Shown: one piece after another, positions 39,206 through 48,681 of the stretch
Layout: every line of letters starts with the position of its first letter
Numbering within the stretch: the first letter of the stretch is position 1
DNA from: CAZEDU01 sp964511185
GTDB lineage: Bacteria > Myxococcota > Myxococcia > Myxococcales > Myxococcaceae
DNA length: 48,681 nt
Reading direction: 5' to 3'
Assembly (NCBI GenBank): GCA_964511185.1
Contig: CAZEDU010000026.1
Span: forward strand, 1 to 48,681
Translations under genes and position numbers: made by a program
Notes under the pieces: model-generated
Told to the model about the DNA's origin: nothing
Database searches by the model: none
The model's input: only the letters and a program-made list of their open reading frames with translations

Positions 39206-40276
39206 ATGACGAAGCGGAACCTCGCACTCGTAGGTGTCTTGCTCGCGGTGGGGCTCGCGGGGCTCGTCCTCATGTCGCGCCGCGGTGGCGTCGCGCCGGC
39301 GCCTGCCGACGGCCAGCGCCGAGCGGGGCCTGCCGAAGACGCGCGCGTTCAGCCGCCCTCTTCTTCGCGCCGGACCGCATCGCAGCCGCCCAACGCGCGC
39401 GCCGCGGCCGACGCGCGCGTGCTGCTGAGCGCCACCTGGGGTCAGGGGCCCCACCAGCTCGGCCGGGACCGGCCCCAGCAGGGCAACCCCGAAGCGCCGA
39501 TGAGCCTCGCCGTCGATCCACAAGGTGGCGCGGTGGTGCTCGATCAGATCAACGGTCGCCTGAGCCGCTTCGGCCGGGACGGCGCGCCGCTCGGCACCGT
39601 CCCGCTGACGGTGCAGGCCGCGCAGGACCTGGCCATTGCCCCGGACGGCACCACCGCGGTGATGGACCGGCTCGTCGACAAGACCATCGCGCTCCTGGGC
39701 GCCGACGGGACGCTCATCGGCGAGCTGCCGCTCGAAGGCAAAGGCCTGGAGGAAGGCGGCGCCGCCACCGGCGTCTTCATCGACGGCGAGGACGTGTACG
39801 TCGAGCGGGAGCACGGAAAGCTCGTGCGCGTCGGCGACACGAAGGGCAAGGCCGACACCGAGCGTCCGTCGTTGCCCGGCCGGCCGAGCCGCGACGGCAG
39901 GTCGTACCTCACCGCGGCCATCATCGACGCGCCCAGCGGTCGGCTCTACGTCAACGCCATCGCCCGCGACACCGGACAGCACCGCTTCACGCGTGAGCTC
40001 AAGCTGGCCGGCCCGGTGCAATCCATCGCGCTGCTCGACACCGACCGCGCGGGCATCATCTACCTGGGCGCCATCGCCGAGCTGCCGGGCGCCACCGCGC
40101 TCCTGCTCACCTGCCTCGATCCGCTCGATGGCCACCCGCTCGGCTCGGCGCGCCTGCCCGTCAATGCGTCGGCCGACGAAACCTTCCGCGAGCTGACCGT
40201 GTTCGACACAGGCGGCGTGCTCTATGCTTTTCGGACCGAAGAGCGCGTCGAGCTGCAACGGCACGACTGCCGGTAA
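39206..40276 (+). CDS. Membrane-anchored NHL/propeller-like protein
   Basis: The 356-residue product begins Met-Thr-Lys-Arg with a hydrophobic helix to about residue 22 followed by Arg-Arg, so it is probably a signal anchor with a periplasmic body. A Pro/Ala/Arg-rich linker runs to ~75. The remainder has propeller-like repeats: Met-Ser-Leu-Ala-Val-Asp-Pro-Gln-Gly, Ile-Asn-Gly-Arg-Leu-Ser-Arg-Phe-Gly-Arg-Asp-Gly and Asp-Leu-Ala-Ile-Ala-Pro-Asp-Gly-Thr. There is one Cys near the C-terminal quarter and one just before the end. Function unknown. It is divergent from the NlpC/P60 lipoprotein, which may share its control region. Confidence 0.7.
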   Translation: MTKRNLALVGVLLAVGLAGLVLMSRRGGVAPAPADGQRRAGPAEDARVQPPSSSRRTASQPPNARAAADARVLLSATWGQGPHQLGRDRPQQGNPEAPMSLAVDPQGGAVVLDQINGRLSRFGRDGAPLGTVPLTVQAAQDLAIAPDGTTAVMDRLVDKTIALLGADGTLIGELPLEGKGLEEGGAATGVFIDGEDVYVEREHGKLVRVGDTKGKADTERPSLPGRPSRDGRSYLTAAIIDAPSGRLYVNAIARDTGQHRFTRELKLAGPVQSIALLDTDRAGIIYLGAIAELPGATALLLTCLDPLDGHPLGSARLPVNASADETFRELTVFDTGGVLYAFRTEERVELQRHDCR

Positions 40277-40762
40277 AACCGAGCAGGTTGGGTGAGGCTG
40301 GCCTCGATAGGAGCGCTGATTGGGCCGCCGAATCGCCTGCGCTTCGATGCCCCGTGCTACCGCCAAGACACGACCGCCGCACGGCAGGCTGTTGCCGACT
40401 TCGACGGGGTCGGTCCTCCGAAGTGCGGTAAAAACCGGGGCACCGGCGCCACGGTTTCCTCCGCACTTCAGCGACCGGTGGCTGCCAACGCGTCAAAACC
40501 CACGCCCGAAGCGCGCCACCGCTGGTGGCCTCTCGCTCGAGCGGTTGGACCATCCAGACCCCGCTCCTTCCAGGCCATGCAGCGCTCGTTTCCGCTCCAA
40601 CCCGTCGTGCACCCCGATGCTCGGAAAGGTGCAACTTGGCACCCACCGGCCCGATAACCCCGTGTGGTCATCCCCCGCCCGCAATTCTCCCTAACCCCTC
40701 CAGGCCAAAGGCCTTCACCGCTCCAGTCGCGCCTGGCGACCGCCAGCATGCGTTGGCAGCGC
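40277..40762. other. 486-bp stretch without a supported gene
   Basis: Several short frames are open on both strands, but none has a ribosome site, signal peptide or recognisable motif. The only clear structure is the inverted repeat at 40420-40469. The stretch may contain the true 5' end of the following gene, whose start is uncertain (the frame is open from 40664). Confidence 0.6.
40420..40469. repeat. Imperfect 18-bp inverted repeat
   Basis: The arms gaagtgcgg (40420-40428) and ccgcacttc (40461-40469) pair perfectly, and after a three-base mismatch six more bases (aaaccg/cggttt) pair inside. The loop is about 14 bases and GC-rich. It would form a stable hairpin. There is no T-run, so it is not an obvious terminator for the propeller gene 145 bp upstream. 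Confidence 0.65.
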
Positions 40763-42412
40763 ATGGCCAACGCCAGCACGGCGCCCACCGTGGGTCAGCT
40801 CCGCCCGGCCCGCAACGAGCTCGCCCGGCTGACCCGCAACACGCGGCGCGCCGAGCCGAGCGAAGGCGAGCTCGACCGGCTCGAGCTGCTCCGCTCGCTC
40901 GCCCGTTGGCACCAGCAGACGACCCTCGAGCGGCCGAGCACCTTCACCAGCGTCGAAATCGAGCTCGGCGACGCGCCGGCCATCTTTCAGCTGCTCCAGC
41001 TCGACGACGCCAACATCGCCGGCCTGTTGAACAAGGGCCGCGCGCAGCTCAAAGGCAAGCCGCGCACGCCCGAGCTCCGCGCGCTCAAAGGCCGCTTCGA
41101 GCAAACCCTCGAGCAGCTCGATCAGCTCGCGCGCGAGCAAGGCCGCGCGGCGACCGAGCTCACCTGGGACGAGGTGGGCCAGCACTTGGGGCCGACGGCC
41201 CAACGAACGCTGCTCGGCGGCGCCACCGCCGGCAGCGACTTCTTCCGCGGTCGCGCGCTGCCGCTCGTCGGCTACGCGAAGGGCGAGCGGCGCGTGCAGC
41301 TCGCCGAGCCGGTGGAGATCGACGGCCAGGTGTACCGAGACCGGCTGCCGGAGGTGTTCAGCGGTCGACCCGAGTACATGGAGCCCGGTGACGCGAAGGG
41401 CCCGTTGACCGGCCTCGAAGTCCACCTGACCCGCGGCGGGCGAGCCGGACGCAACGCGACGCTCGCGTCGAAGCTCAACCGGGCGCTTCAGGGCTCCCAC
41501 GAGTACCTGCATCAGCACATCGTCAACCGATTGATGGCCAGGCTGCGCCGCTCCGGCGACGTCGCGCTCGAGTCGGTCGACCACCTCCGGCGCATCAACT
41601 TGCGGCTCGAGCTCGACACCGTCGAGCTGGGCGGGCAGCTCCAGCGCGTCGAAGCCGACGGCGGCACCGACTTCGGCTACTTCGTGGATCAAGACTATCA
41701 ACGGCAGCTGCTCTACCGCCGGCAGGCGAGCGAGCCGACCGCGGGCGCCAAGGTGAGCGGCAACATGAAGCTCGGCGCCGTGGGTTGGCGCACAGGCATC
41801 TACCGCAGCCTGCGCACCGGCGCGCTGGACAAGGACCTGTCGGGTGACGAGGTGCGCGACCTCACCGTTCCCAAGAACGAGTCGCCCCGCCGGCGCGGTC
41901 AGCGCGAGGCGTTTCTGAACTCGGTTCAGCGCACCGCCCTGAGCCACGAGTTCGGGCTCGGTCATCGGGCGTTCCGGCGCTGGGCGAAAGAGCAAATGGA
42001 GCTGCGCGGTCTGACCGAGCAGCGCTTCATCGGCACGCTCTCGTACAACCGACCCATTCGCGCGCTCGTCGCCGACGCTCCGCCGCACTTGCAGGAGCGG
42101 CTTCAAGACAGACGGGTCCTCGCGCGGCTGACCGAGCTCTCGCGCGACAACGCCGCGATCAAGATGCTGATGCACGACTGGTCGCGCGACTCGTTCTGGC
42201 TCGCGGTCGAGCCCGAGGCCCGGCTCGGCGCGCTGCGACGAATCGCCGCCGCACAGCTGCGCGTCATCGACTTTGTCGTCGACCCGCCGGTGAAGACCAG
42301 CGAGCAAGGGTTCTTCGCGGTGCTCGAAGGGCTGGCCTACTTCGCGCGCGCGTCGCGGCTCAAAGAGCTGATCGACGGCTCACTCGGCACGCACCTGATG
42401 CCGAAGCGCTAG
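40763..42412 (+). CDS. Unassigned cytoplasmic-looking protein, about 549 residues
   Basis: I cannot place this protein in a family. It has no signal peptide or membrane helix. Residues ~1-150 are helical and rich in Arg, Leu and Gln (Leu-Ala-Arg-Leu-Thr-Arg-Asn-Thr-Arg-Arg). The centre (~160-340) mixes strands and helices, with Thr-Gly-Leu-Glu-Val-His-Leu, Tyr-Leu-His-Gln-His-Ile-Val-Asn-Arg and Leu-Arg-Leu-Glu-Leu-Asp-Thr-Val-Glu-Leu. The last third has Trp-Ala-Lys-Glu-Gln-Met-Glu-Leu-Arg-Gly, Met-His-Asp-Trp-Ser-Arg-Asp-Ser-Phe-Trp and a hydrophobic helix Phe-Phe-Ala-Val-Leu-Glu-Gly-Leu. The start is uncertain (40763, 40748 or up to 40664), as no ribosome site is evident. The composition looks like that of a real protein. 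Confidence 0.65.
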   Translation: MANASTAPTVGQLRPARNELARLTRNTRRAEPSEGELDRLELLRSLARWHQQTTLERPSTFTSVEIELGDAPAIFQLLQLDDANIAGLLNKGRAQLKGKPRTPELRALKGRFEQTLEQLDQLAREQGRAATELTWDEVGQHLGPTAQRTLLGGATAGSDFFRGRALPLVGYAKGERRVQLAEPVEIDGQVYRDRLPEVFSGRPEYMEPGDAKGPLTGLEVHLTRGGRAGRNATLASKLNRALQGSHEYLHQHIVNRLMARLRRSGDVALESVDHLRRINLRLELDTVELGGQLQRVEADGGTDFGYFVDQDYQRQLLYRRQASEPTAGAKVSGNMKLGAVGWRTGIYRSLRTGALDKDLSGDEVRDLTVPKNESPRRRGQREAFLNSVQRTALSHEFGLGHRAFRRWAKEQMELRGLTEQRFIGTLSYNRPIRALVADAPPHLQERLQDRRVLARLTELSRDNAAIKMLMHDWSRDSFWLAVEPEARLGALRRIAAAQLRVIDFVVDPPVKTSEQGFFAVLEGLAYFARASRLKELIDGSLGTHLMPKR

Positions 42413-42486
42413 GCCCCGGCGGACCGCTCGAAGGTCCGCCGCCTCCCGACGTGCCCGGGGCGCGCGGCGTCGTTATGGAAGAGGCC

Positions 42487-43368
42487 ATGAACGACACGCC
42501 ACGAGAGCTCGAGGGCATCTACCCGGCGCCGACGCCGCACTGGGTGGGGAACGGCTTTCGCGTCACCGGCTACTTTTCGGTGATTCCGGACGCCGCTCGG
42601 AAGTTGGACCCGTTTCTGCTGCTCGACTACCACCCCGCGTACGACTACTCGCCGGCGGAGCGGCCGCGCGGCGTCGGCGTGCATCCGCACCGCGGGTTCG
42701 AGACGGTCACGCTGGCCTGGCAAGGGAGCGTCGCGCACCACGACAGCTCGGGGGGCGGCGGGGTCATTGGGCCCGGCGACGTGCAGTGGATGACCGCCGC
42801 GTCGGGGATTTTGCACAAGGAGTACCACGAGGAGAGCTACGCCTGGCGGGGCGGGCCCTTCCAGATGGCCCAGCTCTGGGTGAACTTGCCGAGCGCCCAC
42901 AAGATGGATCCGCCGCGCTATCAAGCGCTGGTCGCTGATCAGATGGCGCTGGCGACGTTGCCGAACGGCGCGGGCGTCGTGCGGGTCGTCGCGGGCGAGT
43001 TTCAAGGCGCGAAGGGGCCGGCGAAGACGTACACGCCGATCCACCTCTTCGACGTCCAGCTCAACGCCCGCGGCAAGGTGACGCTCGCGTTTCCGTCACA
43101 CCAGAACACGGGCCTGTTGGTGATGAAGGGGGACATCACCCTCAACGGCGCGGCGCGGGCGACCGCGCACGACTTCGTCGTGTTCCAGAACAGAGGCGAG
43201 CGCATCGCCATCGAAGCGGGCGCTGAAACGCAGCTGCTCGTCATGAGCGGAGAGCCGCTCCGCGAGCCGGTGGTGCAGTACGGCCCGTTCGTGATGAACA
43301 CCGAGGACGAGCTGGTGCAGGCGTTCGCCGACTTCAGAAACGGGAAGTTCGGCCACCTCGAGGACTGA
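42487..43368 (+). CDS. Pirin-family cupin protein
   Basis: The 293-residue bicupin has the pirin metal site Val-His-Pro-His-Arg-Gly-Phe-Glu-Thr-Val-Thr in the N-terminal barrel, with Asp-Val-Gln-Trp-Met-Thr-Ala-Ala-Ser-Gly-Ile-Leu-His-Lys-Glu carrying the further His and Glu ligands, and a second barrel ending in Leu-Val-Met-Ser-Gly-Glu-Pro-Leu. Some pirins have quercetinase activity and others regulate enzymes. Which applies cannot be told here. The start at 42487 has GGAAGAGG just upstream. The stop is 12 bp from that of the convergent methyltransferase. Confidence 0.9.
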   Translation: MNDTPRELEGIYPAPTPHWVGNGFRVTGYFSVIPDAARKLDPFLLLDYHPAYDYSPAERPRGVGVHPHRGFETVTLAWQGSVAHHDSSGGGGVIGPGDVQWMTAASGILHKEYHEESYAWRGGPFQMAQLWVNLPSAHKMDPPRYQALVADQMALATLPNGAGVVRVVAGEFQGAKGPAKTYTPIHLFDVQLNARGKVTLAFPSHQNTGLLVMKGDITLNGAARATAHDFVVFQNRGERIAIEAGAETQLLVMSGEPLREPVVQYGPFVMNTEDELVQAFADFRNGKFGHLED

Positions 43369-43380
43369 AGGCCACCAAGC

Positions 43381-44409
43381 TCATCGCGGCTGTTCGGCTG
43401 CGCGCTTGGGCCGCGCGATGGCCTGCATCACCCCGGTCGCGTTCAGCATCGACTCCGCCGCCATCAACGGCGAGGTCAGCCACCACACCACCTCGCCCAC
43501 GTATGCCGTCTTCACCAGGTCGGGGTCGGCCGCGGCGCCCAACCACTCGGCGAAGCTGGTGACGAGCGTGCTGTACGGCGCCAAGGCGCCGCCTGGCTTG
43601 AGCGCGGTGACCTCGAAGCCGCCCGTCTTCAGCATGCGCTCGAGCGTGCTCGGCTCGAAGTGAACCAAGTGCCGCGGCAGGTCGAAGTAGCACCACGCGC
43701 CCTGGAAGAGCTGGGCGATCGGGTCGGCCCAGTTCGGGACCTCGACCATCAGCACGCCTTCGGGCTTGAGCAGCGCGCGCACGCGCCGGAGCGTGTCGAG
43801 CGGGTCCCACTGGTGCTCGAAGACGTGCCAGAGCGTAATGAGGTCGAAAGAGCCCTCGGGCAGCGCCGCCTCGTCGAGGAAGCACGGGTGCAGCTCGAAG
43901 CCGAAGCGCTCTCGCGCGTAGCGCGCGGCGCCCGGCGCGGGCTCCAACCCGACCGGGGTGCAGCCGGTGGCCTGCGCCAGCGCGTGCAAGAAAGTGCCGT
44001 TGTTGCAGCCGATGTCGAGCACGCGGGCGCCAGGCCCCAGCGACACATGCTCGAGCACCGAGCGGACCTTCGCCCGGTCCATGCGGGTGACGTGGCGCGC
44101 CACCAGCCGCTCGCGCAGCGGCGCCCCAGGCCCGGCCGGACGAAACTGATTCATCACGTAGTTGTCCGGGTAGAACCGCGCCATGTGCTGCCGCGTCGGC
44201 CGCGGGTTCGTGAAGTACAAGCCGCACGCCTCGCAGCGGACCAGCTGAAAGCGGCCAGGCTGCCGGTGCACGCGGTCGTACGACTCGAGAACCGTCCGGT
44301 GACTCGAGGCGCCGCACTGGTAGCAGGCGACGGACTCGGTCTCGATGTCTGGTCCGATGCTGGATGACAAGCGCTCGCCATTGTCCAGTGCTTGAAGGAC
44401 TTCGGCCAC
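43381..44409 (-). CDS. Class I SAM-dependent methyltransferase with N-terminal zinc-binding motif
   Basis: The 342-residue protein has Cys-Tyr-Gln-Cys-Gly and Cys-Glu-Ala-Cys-Gly-Leu-Tyr-Phe-Thr-Asn-Pro-Arg-Pro pairs (residues ~29-70), as in sugar C-methyltransferase-like enzymes. The Rossmann core follows with Val-Leu-Asp-Ile-Gly-Cys-Asn-Asn-Gly (motif I), Gly-Leu-Glu-Pro-Ala, Leu-Ile-Thr-Leu-Trp-His-Val-Phe-Glu-His and Leu-Lys-Pro-Glu-Gly. A hydrophobic C-terminal third might touch the membrane. Relatives act in polysaccharide or ubiquinone-like pathways. No glycosyltransferases are adjacent to decide. It is divergent from pckG across 213 bp. Confidence 0.87.
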   Translation of the reverse strand: MAEVLQALDNGERLSSSIGPDIETESVACYQCGASSHRTVLESYDRVHRQPGRFQLVRCEACGLYFTNPRPTRQHMARFYPDNYVMNQFRPAGPGAPLRERLVARHVTRMDRAKVRSVLEHVSLGPGARVLDIGCNNGTFLHALAQATGCTPVGLEPAPGAARYARERFGFELHPCFLDEAALPEGSFDLITLWHVFEHQWDPLDTLRRVRALLKPEGVLMVEVPNWADPIAQLFQGAWCYFDLPRHLVHFEPSTLERMLKTGGFEVTALKPGGALAPYSTLVTSFAEWLGAAADPDLVKTAYVGEVVWWLTSPLMAAESMLNATGVMQAIARPKRAAEQPR

Positions 44410-44494
44410 CTTCCCGCGACCGGGAGCCCCCGGTTTGAGCCAACTTGATGGTCTGAATTAGCCCGCCCGCGTGGATGCACCGCGGCGAAGCCGA

Positions 44495-44573
44495 TAGACC
44501 GTGCGCACCGTGTAGACCGTAGGGAAACCCATAAGGTAGAGACCCTTCAAGGTCTTCCCATTATTAGGTAGAG
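44495..44573 (+). promoter_or_regulatory. Paired direct repeats upstream of pckG
   Basis: tagaccgt occurs at 44495-44502 and 44513-44520 (18-bp period), and aggtagag at 44534-44541 and 44566-44573 (32-bp spacing). A five-base inverted pair, agacc/ggtct, lies between the latter. All are 50-128 bp before the pckG ATG. Such spacing suits binding of a regulator to one helix face, but no regulator is identified. Confidence 0.35.
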
Positions 44574-44622
44574 CACTAGCGGGCGCGCTCGCCGGGCCCC
44601 GCATTTTTCGAAGGAGCAGCTG

Positions 44623-46402
<1,780 letters not shown>

Positions 46403-46413
<11 letters not shown>

Positions 46414-47845
46414 AGACGTAGCCGGCCGCTGCGTCCGTCAGCTGAAGCTCCACGCGCCGGTTCAAGTCGCGCGCGGGCCCGGTGAGGTTCGGAATCACCG
46501 GCTCACGCGCGCCCACCGCCGCCACCTGGACCCGCGACGGAACCACGCGCTGCCCGAGCAGGTGGGCGAGGACGTCGGCCTGCTCCTGGGAGAGCGCGTC
46601 GGTGTCGACGGTCTCGTCGCGATCCAAGTGCACCGCCACGCGCACCCCGCGCGACGGCTCGTCCACCAGCACGTCGGCCAGCTCGTCGATCAGCTCCTGC
46701 GACTCGGCCAGGAGCACGGCGGTGCCCGGCACGAACGCGATCTTCCGGAAGAGGCGAATGCCTTGGGCGGTGCGCATCACGCTGCGGCGCGACGGCGTCC
46801 GCGCCAGCGCCACCTCGAGTGTTTGCCGCTCGCCCGCGCGCACGTGCAGCAGCGCCTCGCGCGCCAGGTGCCCGGCCGCGCGGTAGGTGACGACGTACTC
46901 GCCGGGCTCGAGCTCGAGGCTGGCCACGCCCTCGCTGGGGGTCGACAGCGTGTACGTCCGCGCGCCGCGCAGCTGCACGTGGCCGCCCGCGATCCGCCCT
47001 TCGCGCGAGACGAGCCGCACCTCGACGCGCCCTGTCTTCTCGACCGCTGCCGGCGCCGCCTGCTGGCGGGAGGGACGCGCGCGCGTCAGGTCGAACGAGA
47101 AACCCGCGCCCGCCGTCCACATGAGCCCGGTGGGCGCCCACTCGGCTTGCGCGGACAGCGCGCCGCGCTTCGCGAAGGGAACACGAACCCCGACGCCAGG
47201 CACGACGAGCAGGCTCGAGCCGCTCGACCCGCTGGAAGGCAGAAAGCCGCGCGAGACGCGCGGGTCGCACGACGCCAGGTCGGCGCCCTCTTCGCCCGAC
47301 GCGCCACCCGCCGACGGGCTTTGGGGGCCCTCGGCGCTTCCTTTCCCCCAGGGCGCGAGCGCGCCGTTCACCGCGCTGCCGGGCAACGCCATCGCCATGC
47401 GCGCCGACGCGAACGGCACCAGCACGCCGAGCGGCGCCTCGAGCCGAGCGGAGGCGATGAAGCCCTGTCCGAGGAGCAAGGCCTGCGAGGCGTCGGCGGC
47501 CACCGCGGCGCCGCCGTGCCGATAGCCGGCCTCCACGTGCAGCCGCCCCGCGCCCGGGGCGTAGCGTCCATACGCGACTGCTTCGACCGTGCTGCCCGCG
47601 CTCGCCTTGACGCCCAGCTCGACTGAGGAGAGCTCGAGCCAGCTCCGCGCGCCGACCGCCCAGGCCCAGTGAGGCGTCGCGGTGTCGAGCGCGAACGGCC
47701 GCGCCAGGTCGCCCGTCACCTCGAGCCGCTCGAGCGGCCGGAGCGACAGCCCCACCCCCGCCGCGGCGCCGCTCGATTGCAGCCGGACGCCGAGGCCCGC
47801 GGGCGCGGCGGCGAGCGCCACCCAGATCAACACGAGCGGATTCAT
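46403..47845 (-). CDS. OmpA-family outer-membrane protein
   Basis: The 480-residue product has a signal peptide (cut near Ala-Ala-Pro-Ala-Gly). An N-terminal beta-barrel-like region spans about 20-260 with alternating hydrophobic strands, interrupted by a Ser/Gly-rich loop near 170-215. A carboxypeptidase-regulatory-like domain (Gly-Arg-Val-Glu-Val-Arg-Leu-Val-Ser-Arg-Glu-Gly, Leu-Glu-Pro-Gly-Glu-Tyr) lies at ~273-350. An OmpA/MotB-like C-terminal domain runs from ~360 (Ile-Ala-Phe-Val-Pro-Gly-Thr-Ala, Leu-Ser-Gln-Glu-Gln-Ala-Asp-Val, Asp-Leu-Asn-Arg-Arg-Val-Glu-Leu). The last should bind peptidoglycan, though its motifs are divergent. Its ATG overlaps the stop of the TPR gene. Confidence 0.8.
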
Positions 47846-48318
47846 CGCAGCGCCACCAAGGACGGCGCGTTCTTCGCGTCGAGCCCGGCGCTCAGCACCT
47901 TCTCGACCTCGACCACGTACTCGCCCGAAGGGTCGTAGCGGACGTAGTTGGCGTAGGCGCGACGGGCGCGGTCCAGGTCACCGAGCAGCTGTCCGGCGAT
48001 GCCCGCGAGCAGGTGGGCTTGCGCGTTCTTCGGGTCCTTCTCGAGCACGCGCTCGAGCAGCCGCGCCGCCCGGGCGAACGCGCGCGCTTCGATGGCGGTG
48101 CGGGCGGCCTCCAGCATCGCGTCGGCCGATGACGGGCGCGACGCGCGCACGCTCACCACTGCCGACGCCGTGACGGGAAGGTCGAACACCAGCGGCGGTG
48201 TGACGATGACGCGCTTGACGCGCGGCGGCCGCGGCGGCGCTTCCTCGACGGGGGGCGCGGCGACGTAGCCGCCCAACCCCGCCACGAACATTCCGATGAG
48301 AGGCAACAGGCTTCGCAT
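47842..48318 (-). CDS. Small anchored TPR protein
   Basis: The 158-residue product begins Met-Arg-Ser-Leu-Leu-Pro-Leu-Ile-Gly with a hydrophobic N-terminal segment (signal or anchor). A Pro-rich linker follows, then two TPR-like units in residues ~75-150: Ala-Phe-Ala-Arg-Ala-Ala-Arg-Leu-Leu-Glu-Arg-Val-Leu-Glu-Lys-Asp-Pro and Leu-Leu-Gly-Asp-Leu-Asp-Arg-Ala-Arg-Arg-Ala-Tyr. The stop overlaps the ATG of the OmpA-like gene (ATGA), so the two are translated together and probably act together at the envelope. The start at 48318 has a GAGAGGGG site. The longer frame to 48582 overlaps the upstream gene and is rejected. Confidence 0.75.
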   Translation of the reverse strand: MRSLLPLIGMFVAGLGGYVAAPPVEEAPPRPPRVKRVIVTPPLVFDLPVTASAVVSVRASRPSSADAMLEAARTAIEARAFARAARLLERVLEKDPKNAQAHLLAGIAGQLLGDLDRARRAYANYVRYDPSGEYVVEVEKVLSAGLDAKNAPSLVALR

Positions 48319-48455
48319 GCCCCTCTCTCTCGCAACGCGCGTGCCCGGCGAGCCCCTCGCGCCTTCGAGCAGTTGGAAGCGAAGGCCTGGGTCAGCGCCG
48401 GGCGCTCGACCGAAGGTGGGGCAATCCGAACCCGGGTCACGCGGGCGATTGCGCG

Positions 48456-48681
48456 CTACAGCTGGGGCGGCCTGCGACCCGTCTTCTCGAGCGCCGCTGC
48501 GCCGCGCCGCAGGGTGAGCGCGGCGAGCAGCAGGAGCGACAGGAAGGCAGCCAGCGAGGTGGACCCACCCGATGCGCTGCAACCGGCCGTCTGCCCATCG
48601 ATGTGGGTGGAGGGCGAGTCGTTCTCGAAGCCCGCCTCGTCCCCCACCTCGAAGAGCGGCCGCTCGTCGGTGCGCGCGCCG
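48456..48681 (-). CDS. C-terminal end of a MYXO-CTERM protein (cut by window edge)
   Basis: The frame is open to the window end and encodes the last ~74 residues of a secreted protein. It ends Ala-Gly-Cys-Ser-Ala-Ser-Gly-Gly, a hydrophobic helix (Leu-Ala-Ala-Phe-Leu-Ser-Leu-Leu-Leu-Leu) and Arg-Arg, then a ~15-residue tail. This is the tripartite myxosortase sorting signal, with a longer and less basic tail than the classical form. The upstream body is not visible. Confidence 0.75.
   Translation of the reverse strand, partial: GARTDERPLFEVGDEAGFENDSPSTHIDGQTAGCSASGGSTSLAAFLSLLLLAALTLRRGAAALEKTGRRPPQL

Noticed and set aside
40715..42307. 530-codon antisense frame over the unassigned gene
   Set aside because: The plus-strand product has more natural composition and ends cleanly. 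The antisense one looks like a shadow. Because the plus-strand gene is itself unassigned, this rejection is less certain than the others.
44410..44622. Possible tRNA or small RNA upstream of pckG
   Set aside because: The direct repeats do not form a cloverleaf, and no T-loop GTTCRANYC sequence is present.

Overview
The window is about 70% GC. It carries two proteins that end in a MYXO-CTERM-type tail (short Cys-containing motif, hydrophobic helix, Arg cluster), many Cys-rich lipoproteins, a eukaryote-type Ser/Thr kinase, FHA-like modules and dense gene packing. Together these point to a myxobacterium (Myxococcota, probably Cystobacterineae); this is inferred from features, not from a database match. 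Two runs of exactly ten N (27813-27822 and 38164-38173) show that it is a draft scaffold. I saw no tRNA or rRNA gene, CRISPR array, prophage, insertion sequence or biosynthetic megacluster.

Layout. 1-1757 (minus): purine operon purS-purQ-(secretin-like periplasmic protein)-purL, with purL cut by the window edge. 1842-3188: CNNM/CBS membrane protein. 3203-6422 (minus): glgA, a DUF2007/zinc-ribbon protein, a Ser/Thr kinase and a lipoprotein. 6505-12290: pdxH, a MYXO-CTERM surface protein, a sulfite-oxidase-type molybdoenzyme and two lipoproteins. 12525-20711: lytic transglycosylase, FHA-like protein, protoporphyrinogen oxidase, FUSC-type exporter, beta-propeller protein and a small Cys-rich secreted protein. 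20724-25939: metallophosphoesterase, receiver-only regulator, PEGA protein, gluQ, GNAT protein and a cytochrome-like lipoprotein. 25989-29226: miaE, an ABC importer ATPase/permease pair without a binding protein, and an SDR. 29228-32926 (minus): fused OtsA-OtsB trehalose enzyme behind two unknown genes. 33078-37337 (minus): sbcD-sbcC. 37398-38040: a lower-GC patch with a broken glyoxalase-family gene. 38065-42412: SH3b-NlpC/P60 lipoprotein, anchored propeller protein and a roughly 550-residue protein I cannot assign. 42487-48681: pirin, methyltransferase, GTP-type PEP carboxykinase, OmpA-like protein, TPR protein and the end of a second MYXO-CTERM protein.

Functional themes are carbon storage and gluconeogenesis (glgA, otsAB, pckG), central biosynthesis (pur, pdxH, heme), tRNA modification (gluQ, miaE), double-strand-break processing (sbcCD) and a large cell-envelope component.

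The least expected structure is non-coding. A palindromic GGGGAC-N-GTCCCC element occurs four times, each within about 16 bp of a stop codon; three copies share a two-palindrome plus tail architecture oriented with the upstream gene. A nested inverted repeat built from short tandem repeats lies at 14873-15002. No complete new system is evident. The strongest leads are the 3'-end repeat family, the secretin-like gene inside the purine operon, the kinase behind glycogen synthase and the unassigned protein at 40763-42412.
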